Assembly (NCBI RefSeq): GCF_905147365.1
Contig: NC_056428.1
Location: 4,928,001-4,992,000 of the forward strand
Origin: Aricia agestis
Taxonomy: Eukaryota > Arthropoda > Insecta > Lepidoptera > Lycaenidae
Reading direction: 5' to 3'
DNA length: 64,000 nucleotides
A program made the position numbers and the translations under genes. The notes under the pieces were generated by a model. The model saw only the letters and a list, made by a program, of their open reading frames with translations. It did no database searches and was not told the DNA's origin. Shown in pieces: positions 20,501 through 27,477 of this stretch (positions are counted from its first letter, which is position 1; each line of letters opens with the position of its first letter).

Positions 20501-22180
20501 CCCCCGGCCCGCCGCCAGGGGCCCCACGCCTGCTGCGCCCGCTAGCACCGCACGTCTCAGTACTGACCGCGGCCCCGCAGCTTATTACCAAGAAGGATGG
20601 AGCTCAAGGTATTTACTGTTTATTATATTTCATCCCCGTCAAAAATGAGGGGTGTTATTAAAATGTATTATATAATTATATTTTATTTGATAGATAAAAT
20701 GTTATCCTTATTTAGTTGACTTCATTTGTTTATGTGCAGCCGTCAGCTTACACACCATAAAGAACACCACAGATATAGGATGTTTGGTATAAGTTTTACC
20801 CCATTATTAAAAGAAATATTTACTCCGATTATTTTTATCCATATTGCTATGTTATTAGTCAAATGGCATCTCATTTGATAGTCGATAACGTTACGAATAT
20901 GTAGCTGTCAATTTTACCTGCTGAGTCCACTGATTCTTCAAATAATTCTTCTTCACCTGGATATCCATTCTACAGATTTTATGTTTGCATTCTATTAAAC
21001 AAATTGTACCAAACATCCTGTATAATCTAGAAAAATGTAATAACATTGTTAACACTTACGTTTATTACAGCTATAAATCCGCTGTTTTACTACCACATAG
21101 TAATTAATATAGACAATGTAATTATTTGTGTAAGATGCACAATCACGTAGAAATATTATATTGCATCGCTAAGGTTAATGTTTTAAGAAATAAGATATTT
21201 AAAGACTAAACACAACTCGAGACTTCTACAAGCTTTTCTCAAATTCTTGAACATAGTCTTAAAATTCGTCTAAAATTAAAATCTTTATATTTTTTGGGTT
21301 ATATAAGTTATATTCGACAAAATGACCATAATAATTATTATGTTTTGTGGTGTGAGAGCTACTACTACACAGATAAAAAGCCGGGCGATGAGCATGCAGA
21401 TATGCAGCTCTGTACAGTTCCCATTTTTACCCTTTTGGACGATGCTGCTATGTTAGGGAATCCCCAAATCTCCACTCTATAACAAAAACTTCATAATACT
21501 ATAGTCAGGACAATTTAAGATGGCACCAACGGTCATTGACCTTTCTAGTCTAGGAGCTATGTGAAAAATACTCACACTGCATTCTGTTAACTTAAGAATA
21601 AAATTGAATTCTTGTAAAAAAACAGATTATTGTTTCATCGGAAAACGTCTTGGTAACTCTTCGTATGATAATCTCCAACTATTTATGACTTTGAAGTGAT
21701 ATAATTTATGCTCTGTTCACATCGTGTATGCAAAATACGATATCGCTCTTAGATTAGCAACATCTATTACTTCATTGTCAATCGTGGTTTGTATAGAAAA
21801 CGACGAAATATAACAAGTTTTTTGACAGGGCGTCAATGACCGCTACAGACAGAATTCCGCGATTTGAGAATAAGCGATCAGATACTTTAATTATTAAACT
21901 GAAATAGTTATTGATTATTGTTTTCTTTCAGTGGTTGCAAACAAGCAAAATTAACTCTTTATAAATGTTTCCAGGTGCAACTATAAGCGCGAAACCTCAA
22001 ATCCGCAACCTGTCTGCCGACGTCACGCGGTTCGTGCCCTCGGCTCTTAGGGTCAAACGAGAGGACAAGAGGTCAAAGATCGAGGTCAAGTCTATACCTC
22101 GACCCGCCGATATACCTAAGGCACCAAGCAAAGACGACGCATACATGCAGTTCATGAAGGAAATGGAGGGACTATTATAA
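8503..22180 (+). CDS. Wbp11: WBP11 homologue, 11 coding exons, 512 aa
   Basis: Spliced gene for WW-domain-binding protein 11, a nuclear proline-rich protein that associates with the spliceosome and, in mammals, binds the WW domain of PQBP1 and the phosphatase PP1. Exons: 8503-8566, 8648-8773, 9016-9113, 9601-9747, 9930-10043, 12066-12233, 13351-13571, 13959-14071, 14798-14905, 20435-20608, 21975-22180. All junctions are GT/AG and the phases add to 1539 nt. The N-terminus (MGRRSINTTKSGKYMNPTDQ, then ARKEARKKELKKNKRQRQM) is the conserved WBP11 signature. Residues 97-145 form a charged helix ending in DDIPLPTLQ. Proline-rich stretches lie at about 195-200, 351-387 and 387-430. The C-terminus (ATISAKPQI, TRFVPSALRVKRE, FMKEMEGLL) is strongly diagnostic. 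Human WBP11 is 641 aa; this copy is shorter in the acidic and proline-rich middle. The start is the only ATG giving the conserved N-terminus. Introns are full of transposons in both orientations, yet the frame is intact, so the gene is probably functional. Confidence 0.95.
8648..8773 (+). CDS. Wbp11: Wbp11 exon 2
   Basis: Residues 22-63 plus the first base of codon 64. It encodes the basic RKEARKKELKKNKRQRQM segment and VRAAVLKMKDP, the most conserved part of the WBP11 N-terminal domain. Acceptor ttcggacacag, donor atgg|gtattt. Confidence 0.93.
8785..8850 (+). repeat. Helitron-like 5' end fragment in intron 2
   Basis: Begins tctatactaat and continues tttgtccgtctgtcacc...ctcaaaccgctg, a truncated copy of the family seen at 46283-46486 and 63437-63640. 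It sits in Wbp11 intron 2. Confidence 0.5.
9016..9113 (+). CDS. Wbp11: Wbp11 exon 3
   Basis: Residues 64-96. It includes PLNEKVLKEKRKKLKETFDR, close to the vertebrate PQLNEKVLKDKRKKLRETFE block. Donor tat|gtaagt, phase 0. Confidence 0.93.
9140..9390 (-). repeat. Helitron-like interspersed repeat in intron 3
   Basis: Reversed copy of the family: ends ttataatattagta on the right, with gacagacagacacactttcg and cctatgtcctttcccggga inside. Related copies: 165-360, 24985-25160, 30150-30345, 46283-46486, 47690-47815, 59890-60110 and 63437-63640. Confidence 0.7.
9601..9747 (+). CDS. Wbp11: Wbp11 exon 4
   Basis: Residues 97-145, phase 0 at both ends. A charged helical segment (DPEKWVELKRQEMEYEKRRA) is followed by VQVDDIPLPTLQ, matching the family's VEVESIPLPDMP. 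The intron before it is only 487 bp and holds a reversed copy of an interspersed Helitron-like repeat. Confidence 0.92.
9930..10043 (+). CDS. Wbp11: Wbp11 exon 5
   Basis: Residues 146-183, including PSQIPLPMDSG and RPILKKDSAYR; the PSILKKTSAYG equivalent in vertebrates supports the call. A competing AG six bases downstream (ttccag) would break the frame, so the upstream ttgtttag is taken as the acceptor. Confidence 0.9.
10450..11850 (-). pseudogene. RTE-like LINE reverse transcriptase remnant in intron 5
   Basis: Antisense to Wbp11. Minus-strand pieces in order: LRFADDIVIFAETL (RT catalytic motif, 11725-11800), TKVITKGIKEKIKIGEDVEY and VDEY (11590-11700), then after an interruption MLNIGLRDRWTKTKIRK, LKWNWIGHITR and GRQNKQWEDD near 10460-10795, typical of the post-RT tail of RTE-type elements. 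The copy is broken by stops and by the SINE at 11212-11476. Old and inactive. Confidence 0.75.
11212..11476 (-). mobile_element. tRNA-derived SINE, copy 1
   Basis: On the minus strand it starts with a tRNA-like head containing a box-A-like TGGCTCAGTTGGTGAGC and a box-B GGTTCGAATCCC, followed by an AT-rich body ending at a gene-independent (taa)n run near 11195-11212. A second copy in the opposite orientation lies at 38266-38550. The lack of a foldable acceptor stem and the shared 3' body rule out a functional tRNA. Confidence 0.85.
12066..12233 (+). CDS. Wbp11: Wbp11 exon 6
   Basis: Residues 184-239. It holds a PPGPPP WW-ligand motif (about 195-200) and KNLRFVDLPDEGP (about 223-235). That segment corresponds to the SVRFADMPG region of vertebrate WBP11, where VRF resembles a PP1-docking RVxF motif. 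Here the first position is Leu rather than Val. Confidence 0.9.
12600..12725 (+). repeat. Dispersed repeat (ggcactcggggactg family)
   Basis: Shares ggcactcggggactg, acttatgcag and the gcacacgaacac region with 46797-46930 and, inverted, with 60895-61050. Present in Wbp11 intron 6. Class unknown. Confidence 0.55.
12732..12893. repeat. Foldback MITE in intron 6
   Basis: Imperfect inverted repeats of about 65 bases (outer core ggccggtataaatagtcag; inner core ggtctcaagac) around a short AT loop. No coding capacity. Located in Wbp11 intron 6. Confidence 0.75.
12967..13311 (-). mobile_element. Short LINE derivative A (intron 6)
   Basis: Minus-strand copy made of the LINE 5' end (cggtcgagcc..., accggcgtg-like block, tttaccggaggcccaatccc) joined directly to the LINE 3' end (ggccggcaacgcacc, gtgtccatgggcgac, ttgcccccttatttcat). 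A pyrimidine-rich bridge of ccctattccc-type repeats lies at the junction. It lacks the first 20 bases (gtgggagagccatgcttcgg) seen in other copies. Ends 39 bp before Wbp11 exon 7. Confidence 0.85.
13351..13571 (+). CDS. Wbp11: Wbp11 exon 7
   Basis: Residues 240-312 and two bases of codon 313. It begins with an unusual His/Asp-rich run (HHHDNHHDDHHDEPMDDH), then PTSLQQRMLALSGQNIDDFM, which matches the family's LTPLQAMMLRMAGQEI block, then a charged helix. Acceptor tttttttgcag; donor cgag|gtatgt. Confidence 0.9.
13630..13946 (-). mobile_element. tRNA-derived SINE occupying intron 7
   Basis: Minus-strand sequence has a box-B-like GGGTTCGATTCCCGC near 13836-13850, a box-A-like region near 13920-13940, and a tail with agtcggtcctgtgtctgatc and gtcgtgtcagtctttc. 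It fills most of the 387-bp intron 7 and stops 12 bp before the exon 8 acceptor. The family resembles widespread lepidopteran SINEs; identity inferred, not searched. Confidence 0.65.
13959..14071 (+). CDS. Wbp11: Wbp11 exon 8
   Basis: Residues 313-350 plus one base of codon 351. The sequence LSALKHRDRDSDTDSEPDHD is acidic with Ser-Asp repeats. The first 33 bases are duplicated in the following intron with their own acceptor-like AG. Donor ccag|gtacaa. Confidence 0.85.
14082..14120 (+). repeat. Duplicate of the intron 7/exon 8 junction inside intron 8
   Basis: Repeats 13953-13991 with an acceptor-like tttacag followed by the first 33 bases of exon 8 with one substitution (gaccgtgac to gactgtgac). 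It lies 129 bp downstream of the original, 11 bp after the exon 8 donor. Use as an acceptor would add residues and then reach an in-frame stop at about 14221. Confidence 0.85.
14252..14574 (-). mobile_element. Short LINE derivative B (intron 8)
   Basis: Minus-strand copy with complete 5' end (gtgggagagccatgcttcgg) and 3' end (poly-A after gttatttcat). Possible short target duplication around aaacgt on both flanks. Same architecture as derivatives A, C, D and E. Confidence 0.85.
14798..14905 (+). CDS. Wbp11: Wbp11 exon 9
   Basis: Residues 351-386 plus one base. Proline/glycine-rich (PPGAPPGAPPGIPGPPGPPP), markedly GC-rich against an AT-rich background. It probably forms WW-domain ligands, as in other WBP11 proteins. 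Acceptor atatgttccag, donor cccg|gtacgt. Confidence 0.88.
15425..15452 (+). repeat. (GAAT)n microsatellite
   Basis: Six consecutive gaat units within the 1.6-kb DNA element of intron 9. Confidence 0.9.
15857..16100 (-). repeat. Helitron-like 3' end
   Basis: On the minus strand it ends in a hairpin (gaccgagctttgcttggtc) followed by CTAGT, the 3' signature used by Helitrons. Related copies at 25789-25870 and 35650-35945 share ttatcgcccccgaaacccc. A 33-bp segment (tcatttaaagatataagat...) is tandemly duplicated near 16008-16065. Confidence 0.5.
16883..16923. repeat. Perfect 41-bp palindrome upstream of the LINE
   Basis: Arms of 20 bases (16883-16902 and 16904-16923; arm starts aatgagaatttcgacaac) around a single central A. 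Lies 20 bp before the LINE 5' end. Confidence 0.85.
17052..17291 (+). CDS. Small ORF in the LINE 5' region
   Basis: 79 codons, Pro/Arg-rich, overlapping the LINE 5' end and ending TAA two bases before the ORF2 start. No cysteine knuckles or coiled coil, so it does not look like a usual ORF1. It may be a relic or simply open 5' UTR. Confidence 0.2.
   Translation: MSLPEAQSPTPLEMPQLKNNLLPQEGTNCVGESLSGRPYSRTPGTERGRPGCPSILGRAKLRSNLLGARANTQRHPPRY
17294..20182 (+). pseudogene. LINE ORF2: endonuclease plus reverse transcriptase, disrupted
   Basis: Residues 1-215: APE-like endonuclease with N5 in CNIRGL, E32 in LTET, GDFN at 138-141 and SSDH at 211-214, all catalytic landmarks of the fold. An in-frame TGA at 18191-18193 replaces what is likely a Trp (RP*FGSS). 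The frame resumes through a linker to SSGPDGIPPIVLKKCAPEL, then shifts near 18750-18768. The RT domain continues in frame 1 (NYRPIAITSLFSKIMESI, GFRKGRSAGDLL, LDIAKAFDRVWH), shifts again near 19165-19185, and ends in frame 2 with GVPQGC (19220-19237), YADD (19304-19315) and a tail to 20182. Endonuclease would nick DNA; RT would copy RNA at the nick. Three lesions only, so the insertion is fairly recent. Confidence 0.9.
20435..20608 (+). CDS. Wbp11: Wbp11 exon 10
   Basis: Residues 387-444 plus one base. A second GC-rich proline block (GLPPGPPGPPAGLPG, PPGPPPGAPRLLRPL) is followed by APQLITKKDGAQ. It lies about 200 bp downstream of the LINE that fills the end of intron 9. Acceptor tttgttccag, donor caag|gtattt. 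Confidence 0.9.
21975..22180 (+). CDS. Wbp11: Wbp11 exon 11 (terminal)
   Basis: Residues 445-512 and the TAA stop at 22178-22180. ATISAKPQI, ADVTRFVPSALRVKRE and FMKEMEGLL are near-invariant in the family and fix both frame and end. Acceptor atgtttccag. Confidence 0.95.
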
Positions 22181-22185
22181 ATAAA
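22180..22185 (+). terminator. AATAAA hexamer overlapping the Wbp11 stop
   Basis: The canonical poly(A) hexamer AATAAA starts at the last base of the stop codon. If used, the 3' UTR would be only 15-30 bases. No other clean AATAAA was seen in the next 300 bases, but a later variant signal cannot be excluded. Confidence 0.4.
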
Positions 22186-22579
22186 TGATTTTAAGAATTG
22201 TGACTATTATTTGGATGTGACTAAGTGTGATATGAAGGAATTAACAGTTTACAGAATAAGGTATTTACTCGCAACAACAGTGGTAAATATTTTTAACTTA
22301 TTTACTACTTTACTACTAAAAGATAATCGCATATTTGCTAGACCGTATGCGCCGAACGCAGCGCATAGTACACGAAATGCGGCTCGTACGGTGCGGACGA
22401 ATGAGCGTGGTTTCTCATTTCATACAACGAATTTTAAAATGCCGCGCGTACGGTGCGTCCGTGCTGATAAATGTGTGATCACTGATCACCTTAGAGAGTT
22501 TTCTACATATACTTCATCTGCTGCTAGGGGGTAGACTCAACTGAAACGAAGCGCCTCCTGGTGGATATAATCCGACCAA

Positions 22580-22790
22580 AATCCGACATGTTGCACATGT
22601 CATATCAATATATTGACAGAAACGTTGTCACGCCGAACAAAACTTTTCAGACAGTAAACAAAAAGTACACATAACTGCAATGTTTCCACGCTAGATGGCA
22701 ACACCGGCATTGACAGTAAACAAAAAGTTTTGTTCGATGTTAGTCAACGTTTCTGTCAATATTCTGATGACGTGTGGAACACGTCGGATT
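22580..22790. repeat. Foldback MITE downstream of Wbp11
   Basis: Inverted arms: aatccgacatgttgcacatg...tattgacagaaacgttg on the left against caacgtttctgtcaatatt...gtggaacacgtcggatt on the right. The inner pair aacaaaaagt lies near 22635 and 22720. About 210 bp, no ORF. Confidence 0.75.
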
Positions 22791-23140
22791 ATTTACTGTA
22801 CTATCAGAGAAGTTGATTCCTATGCAAATCGGGGACCTAAGTAGTTTGGTTGCCTTACGTCAAACCCAGCTGACAGATCACAATTAACATTGATTCGACC
22901 AAATAACGTCGCGTAGTCCATTTCGGATGTTATATCTATATGTTACGAATACTCATTCACATATTGTTCCTGCTAGGGCCAGTCACGTGGCACTGGCATT
23001 CGTTGCTGGAAAGTGGAAACGTGTCATCTATCGCATAATATCCATTATATGCAAATGGTGGTGAAAGGTCGAAAAACAATAGTTAACACTTAACAGTTAA
23101 TTAACAAGTACAAATTAGTGAAAATGTCGGAATTTATAGT

Positions 23141-24090
23141 AGTCCATTGAAATGTTACAATTTTATGACCGAATATTGCATTTATTAGAGGACGCAATTT
23201 TATTTTTGGGATATGTTAGGGGAGTCAATAGAAGCTTAACCTCAAGTTTGTGGGGTCGCCGCCCTTGACCCCCGGCCGCCATCTTGAAAAAATGGGTGGC
23301 AACACTATTTTCGCGATAACTCGGAAAGTCTTACAAAAAAAATGTCAGAACATAATTTGTTGCAAATTACTTTGCCTACAAATAATATGTTCAATATAAG
23401 TTTTCATCCTAAATTAAAAATTCAAAAGTTATAGGCAAAAAAGTGAGAATTTCTTTCAAAGTTTCCTTATTACTTTTAACTTTTACAAAAAATTTATCTC
23501 AGACCCTTTCAGACCAGTCTTGTAGATGATCTTTTCAAAAAAAGATCCCACGATCTCCCCCGATCTCATTAAATAATTTTCTGCAGATACAAAGCTAACT
23601 GTGGAAGCATGTGTGGCTACAGAAAAGTAGGCCTGAAAATTAATTTCATGAGATAGGGGGGGATCGGGCGATATTTTTCTGAGAAGATCATCTACAAGGT
23701 TGGCCTGAGGTAATTTTTTTGTAAAATGCATTAAACAAAGTTAAAAAGCAATAAGAAAAGTTTTAAAAGAAATTCTCACTTTTTTGCTTAAGTACTTATA
23801 ACTTTTTAAATTTTTAATCTAGGATGAAAAGTTATATGAACATATTTGTAGGCAAAGTAATTTACAACCAATTATATTCTGTCAATTTTTTGTAAGACAT
23901 ACTAGTTTCGGAGTTTTGCTGAAAATAGTGTTGCCACCCTTTTTTTCAAGATGGCGACCGGGACAAGAGTGGTGACCCCACAAACTTGAGGTTAAGCTTC
24001 TAAATTAGAAGCTCCCCAACATATCCCAAAAATAAAATTGCATCCTCTAATAAATGCAAAGCTCATACCTACGTAACATTTCAATGGACT
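23141..24090. repeat. 950-bp long inverted repeat
   Basis: Outer ends AGTCCATTGAAATGTTAC and GTAACATTTCAATGGACT. Arms of roughly 440-460 bases match along most of their length: gaggacgcaattttattttt / aaaaataaaattgcatcctc; acctcaagtttgtggggtc / gaccccacaaacttgaggt; gtagatgatctt / aagatcatctac at the centre near 23530-23690. The loop is only tens of bases. The arms have diverged by point changes. A transcript would fold into a very long hairpin. Confidence 0.85.
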
Positions 24091-24528
24091 GTAGTGTATT
24101 CGTTCGCAATGAGCCGCGAGCCGTCAGCGCAATGTCAAAATGGTCACAGCAACGGCTATAGCACAGTATATAATATAATAGTACTCCGTACCGTAGCAAT
24201 AGGTAATCTGAATTTCTTCGTTAACTTAAACAGAGCATCCTTGTATAAGATTTACTTTTTACTAAACTATTAGTTTAGCACGTCATTCATAAGTTATTAA
24301 ACGAACTTAAAGCATTGCTAACTTTCACATTATAAATACATAATATCTAGCTAGGTAGGCCTATAGCCTTCCTCGATAAACAGGCTATCTATTACTGAAA
24401 GAATTTTTCAAATCGGACCAGTATTTCCTGAGATTAGCGCGTTCAAATAACACCTTTCATATAATTTCCCCTCGTTTTTTCTATATTTTCCTCTATTTAT
24501 TCGCTCTTATTAGGTTTAGGGCCTGTTT

Positions 24529-24636
24529 CACCACTTCCTCATAAGGCTATCTACCACTTAACTTGACAGATAGAGTATGGAGAATCTGTCAAATAAGCCT
24601 ATCCGGCACCTTATCAGGAAGTGGTGAAACAGGCCC
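24529..24636. mobile_element. PIF/Harbinger-like MITE, 108 bp, TTA TSD
   Basis: Terminal inverted repeats GGGCCTGTTTCACCACTTCC (matched by ggaagtggtgaaacaggccc) flanked by TTA at 24526-24528 and 24637-24639. Three-bp TWA duplications are the PIF/Harbinger hallmark. It interrupts the Helitron-like repeat unit. Confidence 0.8.
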
Positions 24637-24667
24637 TTAGCGTGATAAAATTTTATATACTATTTTT

Positions 24668-24748
24668 CAAATTGGACCAGTAATTCCGGAGATTCAAATT
24701 GGACCAGTAATTCCGGAGATTCAAATTGGACCACTAATTCTTGAGATT
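24668..24748 (+). repeat. 27-bp tandem triplication
   Basis: Units at 24668-24694, 24695-24721 and 24722-24748 (caaattggaccagtaattcc...). The first two are identical; the third has several changes. Confidence 0.9.
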
Positions 24749-25212
24749 AGCGCGTTTAAATAAGCCCTTTCCTATAATTTCCGCCGTTTTTTCCACATTT
24801 TCCTCTATTTCTTTGCTCCTTTTAGTCTTAGCCTAATAAAATAGAGTCTTTAGCCTTCCTCGATAAATGGGCTATCTAACAGTGAAAGAATTTTTCAAAT
24901 CGGACCAGTAGTTCCTGAGATTAGCGCGTTCAAACAAACAATTAACAAACAAACAAACTCTGCAGAATTATAATATTATTAGTAAAGATAACTAGTATTA
25001 CACAGAAATACATTAAGGAAAAACAGCTAAACCGATTTTGACGAACTTTGGCATTTGGCATTGAGATTTGAGATACTTTGAGTGCCGGGAAAGGATGTAC
25101 GATACTTTTAAATCCCGAAAAAGTGCATGATATAACTATAAACGAATTTTGGCGCAACAGAGTTGCGGCTGTCATCGAGTTAGCGTCATATTTTTTTGAT
25201 AGTAGCCTAAAC

Positions 25213-25527
25213 CAGGGGCTTCCAAACTGTGCGCCGCGGCGGCGCCCGGGTGCGCCGTGGAAAGGCAAGAGGGGCGCCGTGAGTCGACCCTCCATCATAA
25301 TCCGAAACCACAAATATAAAAAATATAAAATTAACCCTAACGTTATGCAGGTAACAGTTACTTACCTGCATAACGTAACTAATGTACCTAACTATAATCA
25401 TTAAAGGTGTTTATTTATGTATCTATTTTTAATAGCTAGGGGAGTGGAGCGCCGCGCCGCGGTGACAAAACATTGTGATTTGTGACATACAACTGCGCCG
25501 CAGGTTGAACAAGATTGGGAACCCCTG
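25213..25527. mobile_element. hAT MITE, 315 bp, perfect 8-bp TSD
   Basis: Ends CAGGGGCTTCCAAAC and (reverse strand) CAGGGGTTCCCAATC, flanked by gcctaaac at 25205-25212 and 25528-25535. GC-rich subterminal blocks (gcgccgcggcggcgcc; gcgccgcgccgcgg). Related copies: 49736-50230 (split by a LINE derivative) and 59095-59270. Confidence 0.9.
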
Positions 25528-26099
25528 GCCTAAACAAAGCTACCGTGGAAGTTATTTGGGGAAATCACGTCCACAATTATAATTGAACATAGCAGTTATT
25601 TTCCCAAACAACATGATAAGAATCGCTTATCGTATTTCCTTGTTATTGTGTTTACGTTGTTTTGAGTTTTGTCACTTTATGGGAAATTGAACTATTATAA
25701 AGTACTTAAGTGTATAACAGATAACCAGAATCTGATGGCAATTTTTGACAGCAGATTTAAAAAAATATATCATTGGATAAATTTTTACTAGCTATTTGAC
25801 CGAGCTTCGCTCGGTATTCGATAAAACACGAATAAAATGACATTTTCTAAAAATGATTCCTATCTAGATCGATTTACTTATATGTGTTATTTGTATGTGA
25901 GCCCTTCTTAATTTTTTATTCAATATTAATATTATTATTAAATATTAAAGTTAACATAAAACTAAAGATTGTGTGAAAAATTCAAGTATATACCTGTTGC
26001 TATTATTGATATAGAGCAAAAAAGGCCAAAAAAACATGTTTGTTGTATGGGAGCCTCACCCACCCTTAAATATTAATTTTATTTTGTTTTAAGTAAGTA

Positions 26100-26275
26100 T
26101 ATTTTGTTGTTATAGCGGCGACGGATAAGTAGGTACGTATACACAATCTGTGAAAATTTCAACTCTCTAGCTATTACCGTTCTTGAGTTACAGCCTGGTG
26201 ACATACAGACGGACAGACAACTAGTTTTATAAAATAGGGTCCCGTTTTTATCCTTTGGGTACGGAACCCTAAAAA
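26100..26275 (+). repeat. ggttccgtaccc-family repeat
   Basis: Contains attttgttgttatagcgg, caactctctagctattaccg and gggtacggaaccct. Same family as 4201-5434, 39047-39345, 51068-51420 (minus) and 61586-61945 (minus). Confidence 0.7.
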
Positions 26276-26389
26276 AGGATCAAAATGTTAACTAATTTTA
26301 AGAATTTTACTGTAACTGCGCGAGTCGCGACCTATGTAAGTACTAAGTACCTACCTATTACCTATACCTACTTATGTACTATATTATTA

Positions 26390-26635
26390 CAGGCGCGGTC
26401 GCAGCTTGAAATTTTGGGGGGGGTCACTCAGTAGTCACTACACAATTTTTTTTTATCTGCGCCCTCCGACGGTTCTAGGTTCACAGCAGCTGTCTAAGGT
26501 CGGGCGAAGTGGTGGTTAGGGGGATAGCTAGAAATTTCCTTTTATTCTTTGGAAAAGTTTTGAGATTTTTCAATTTTACCTTAGATTTTGGGGGGGGTTA
26601 TGTCCCCTGTGAACCCCCCCTTCGGACCGCGCCTG
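26390..26635. mobile_element. hAT MITE, 246 bp, perfect 8-bp TSD
   Basis: Ends CAGGCGCGGTC and GACCGCGCCTG, with a one-base offset inside, flanked by tattatta at 26382-26389 and 26636-26643. Inner G8 and C7 runs also form inverted repeats. Non-coding. Confidence 0.88.
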
Positions 26636-26975
26636 TATTATTATATCTTGGTCTTGTTCTAGGTAAATGATTTAAAGAACATGACTAGGTATTGACTGCA
26701 TTCATAACTTGTGAATGATACAAAAATTAACAGCGTCCACTAATAAGTTACCTTATTTATAAAGTAGGTACTTACAAAGTAAGTAAGTACATAAATACAC
26801 ATTTTATTTCTTGGTATTTCTCGGTATTTCCCTATGAAAGTTTAATCAGTATTTAAATGTAACAGGTATTGTATGAATTTGCATAATAATTAATACAAAA
26901 TTATTGTAATTTATCATTTTGACGCAATTCGTATAAATGAAACTTGTTAAAGTATTATTTTTACGGATATATCAT

Positions 26976-27317
26976 CAAGGGCGTCGCCAGCCGATGGCGC
27001 AGGGGGGGGGGCAAGTTTTCTCATTCTCTATAAATGAGAAAAGTGGGTATGAATTGTAGGTAAAGTCGACAGCACATGAAGCGTTTTATATCTATTACCA
27101 CGATTCTAGGAGCCTTACATCTATTACCAGATTTTAATATTATATTGGTCGTTGTTTGCATTATATTTTATTGTCTTCTGTGTTATAAACTCTGGCTATG
27201 CTCTGTCCTTGTATGTTTAATAAAGATGTTTTTATTTATTATTTTATTTATTTATTTGGCTACTTTCATAGAATCTCTAGCTGCCCCTCTCCCTGCCCCC
27301 CCTTGGCGACGCCCTTG
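26976..27317. mobile_element. hAT MITE, 342 bp, perfect 8-bp TSD
   Basis: Ends CAAGGGCGTCGCCA and (reverse strand) CAAGGGCGTCGCCA, perfect 14-bp TIRs, flanked by tatatcat at 26968-26975 and 27318-27325. G-rich then C-rich subterminal tracts. A small ORF inside (27076-27348) is not transposase. Confidence 0.9.
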
Positions 27318-27477
27318 TATATCATATAGGATTGTTCACAAGATCTGAAGAAATAGCCGGCCAAGTCCGAGTCGAATTCGCACGAAGGGTTCCGACGTAA
27401 CACATTACACAACAAAAATCACTTTTGTTGTTGTACATACAGTGCCGGAATTAAGTGAAATATTTTTAAACACTATT

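Larger units (their letters stand above)
24355..24985 (-). repeat. Helitron-like element with internal tandem repeats
   Basis: Minus-strand copy: the right edge reads ttataatattattagt (5' end) after a caaacaaac run. The interior consists of units containing ctgagattagcgcgttcaaa, tttccacattttcctctatt and gggctatctaac. Interrupted by the MITE at 24529-24636. Same repeat units at 40325-41152 and, in the opposite orientation, 36712-36960. Confidence 0.65.

Noticed and set aside
20268..20591. Gly/Pro-rich antisense ORFs opposite exon 10
   Set aside because: Shadow of the proline-rich coding exon.
27076..27348. 90-aa hydrophobic ORF
   Set aside because: Inside and across the end of a hAT MITE; hydrophobicity follows from T-rich DNA.
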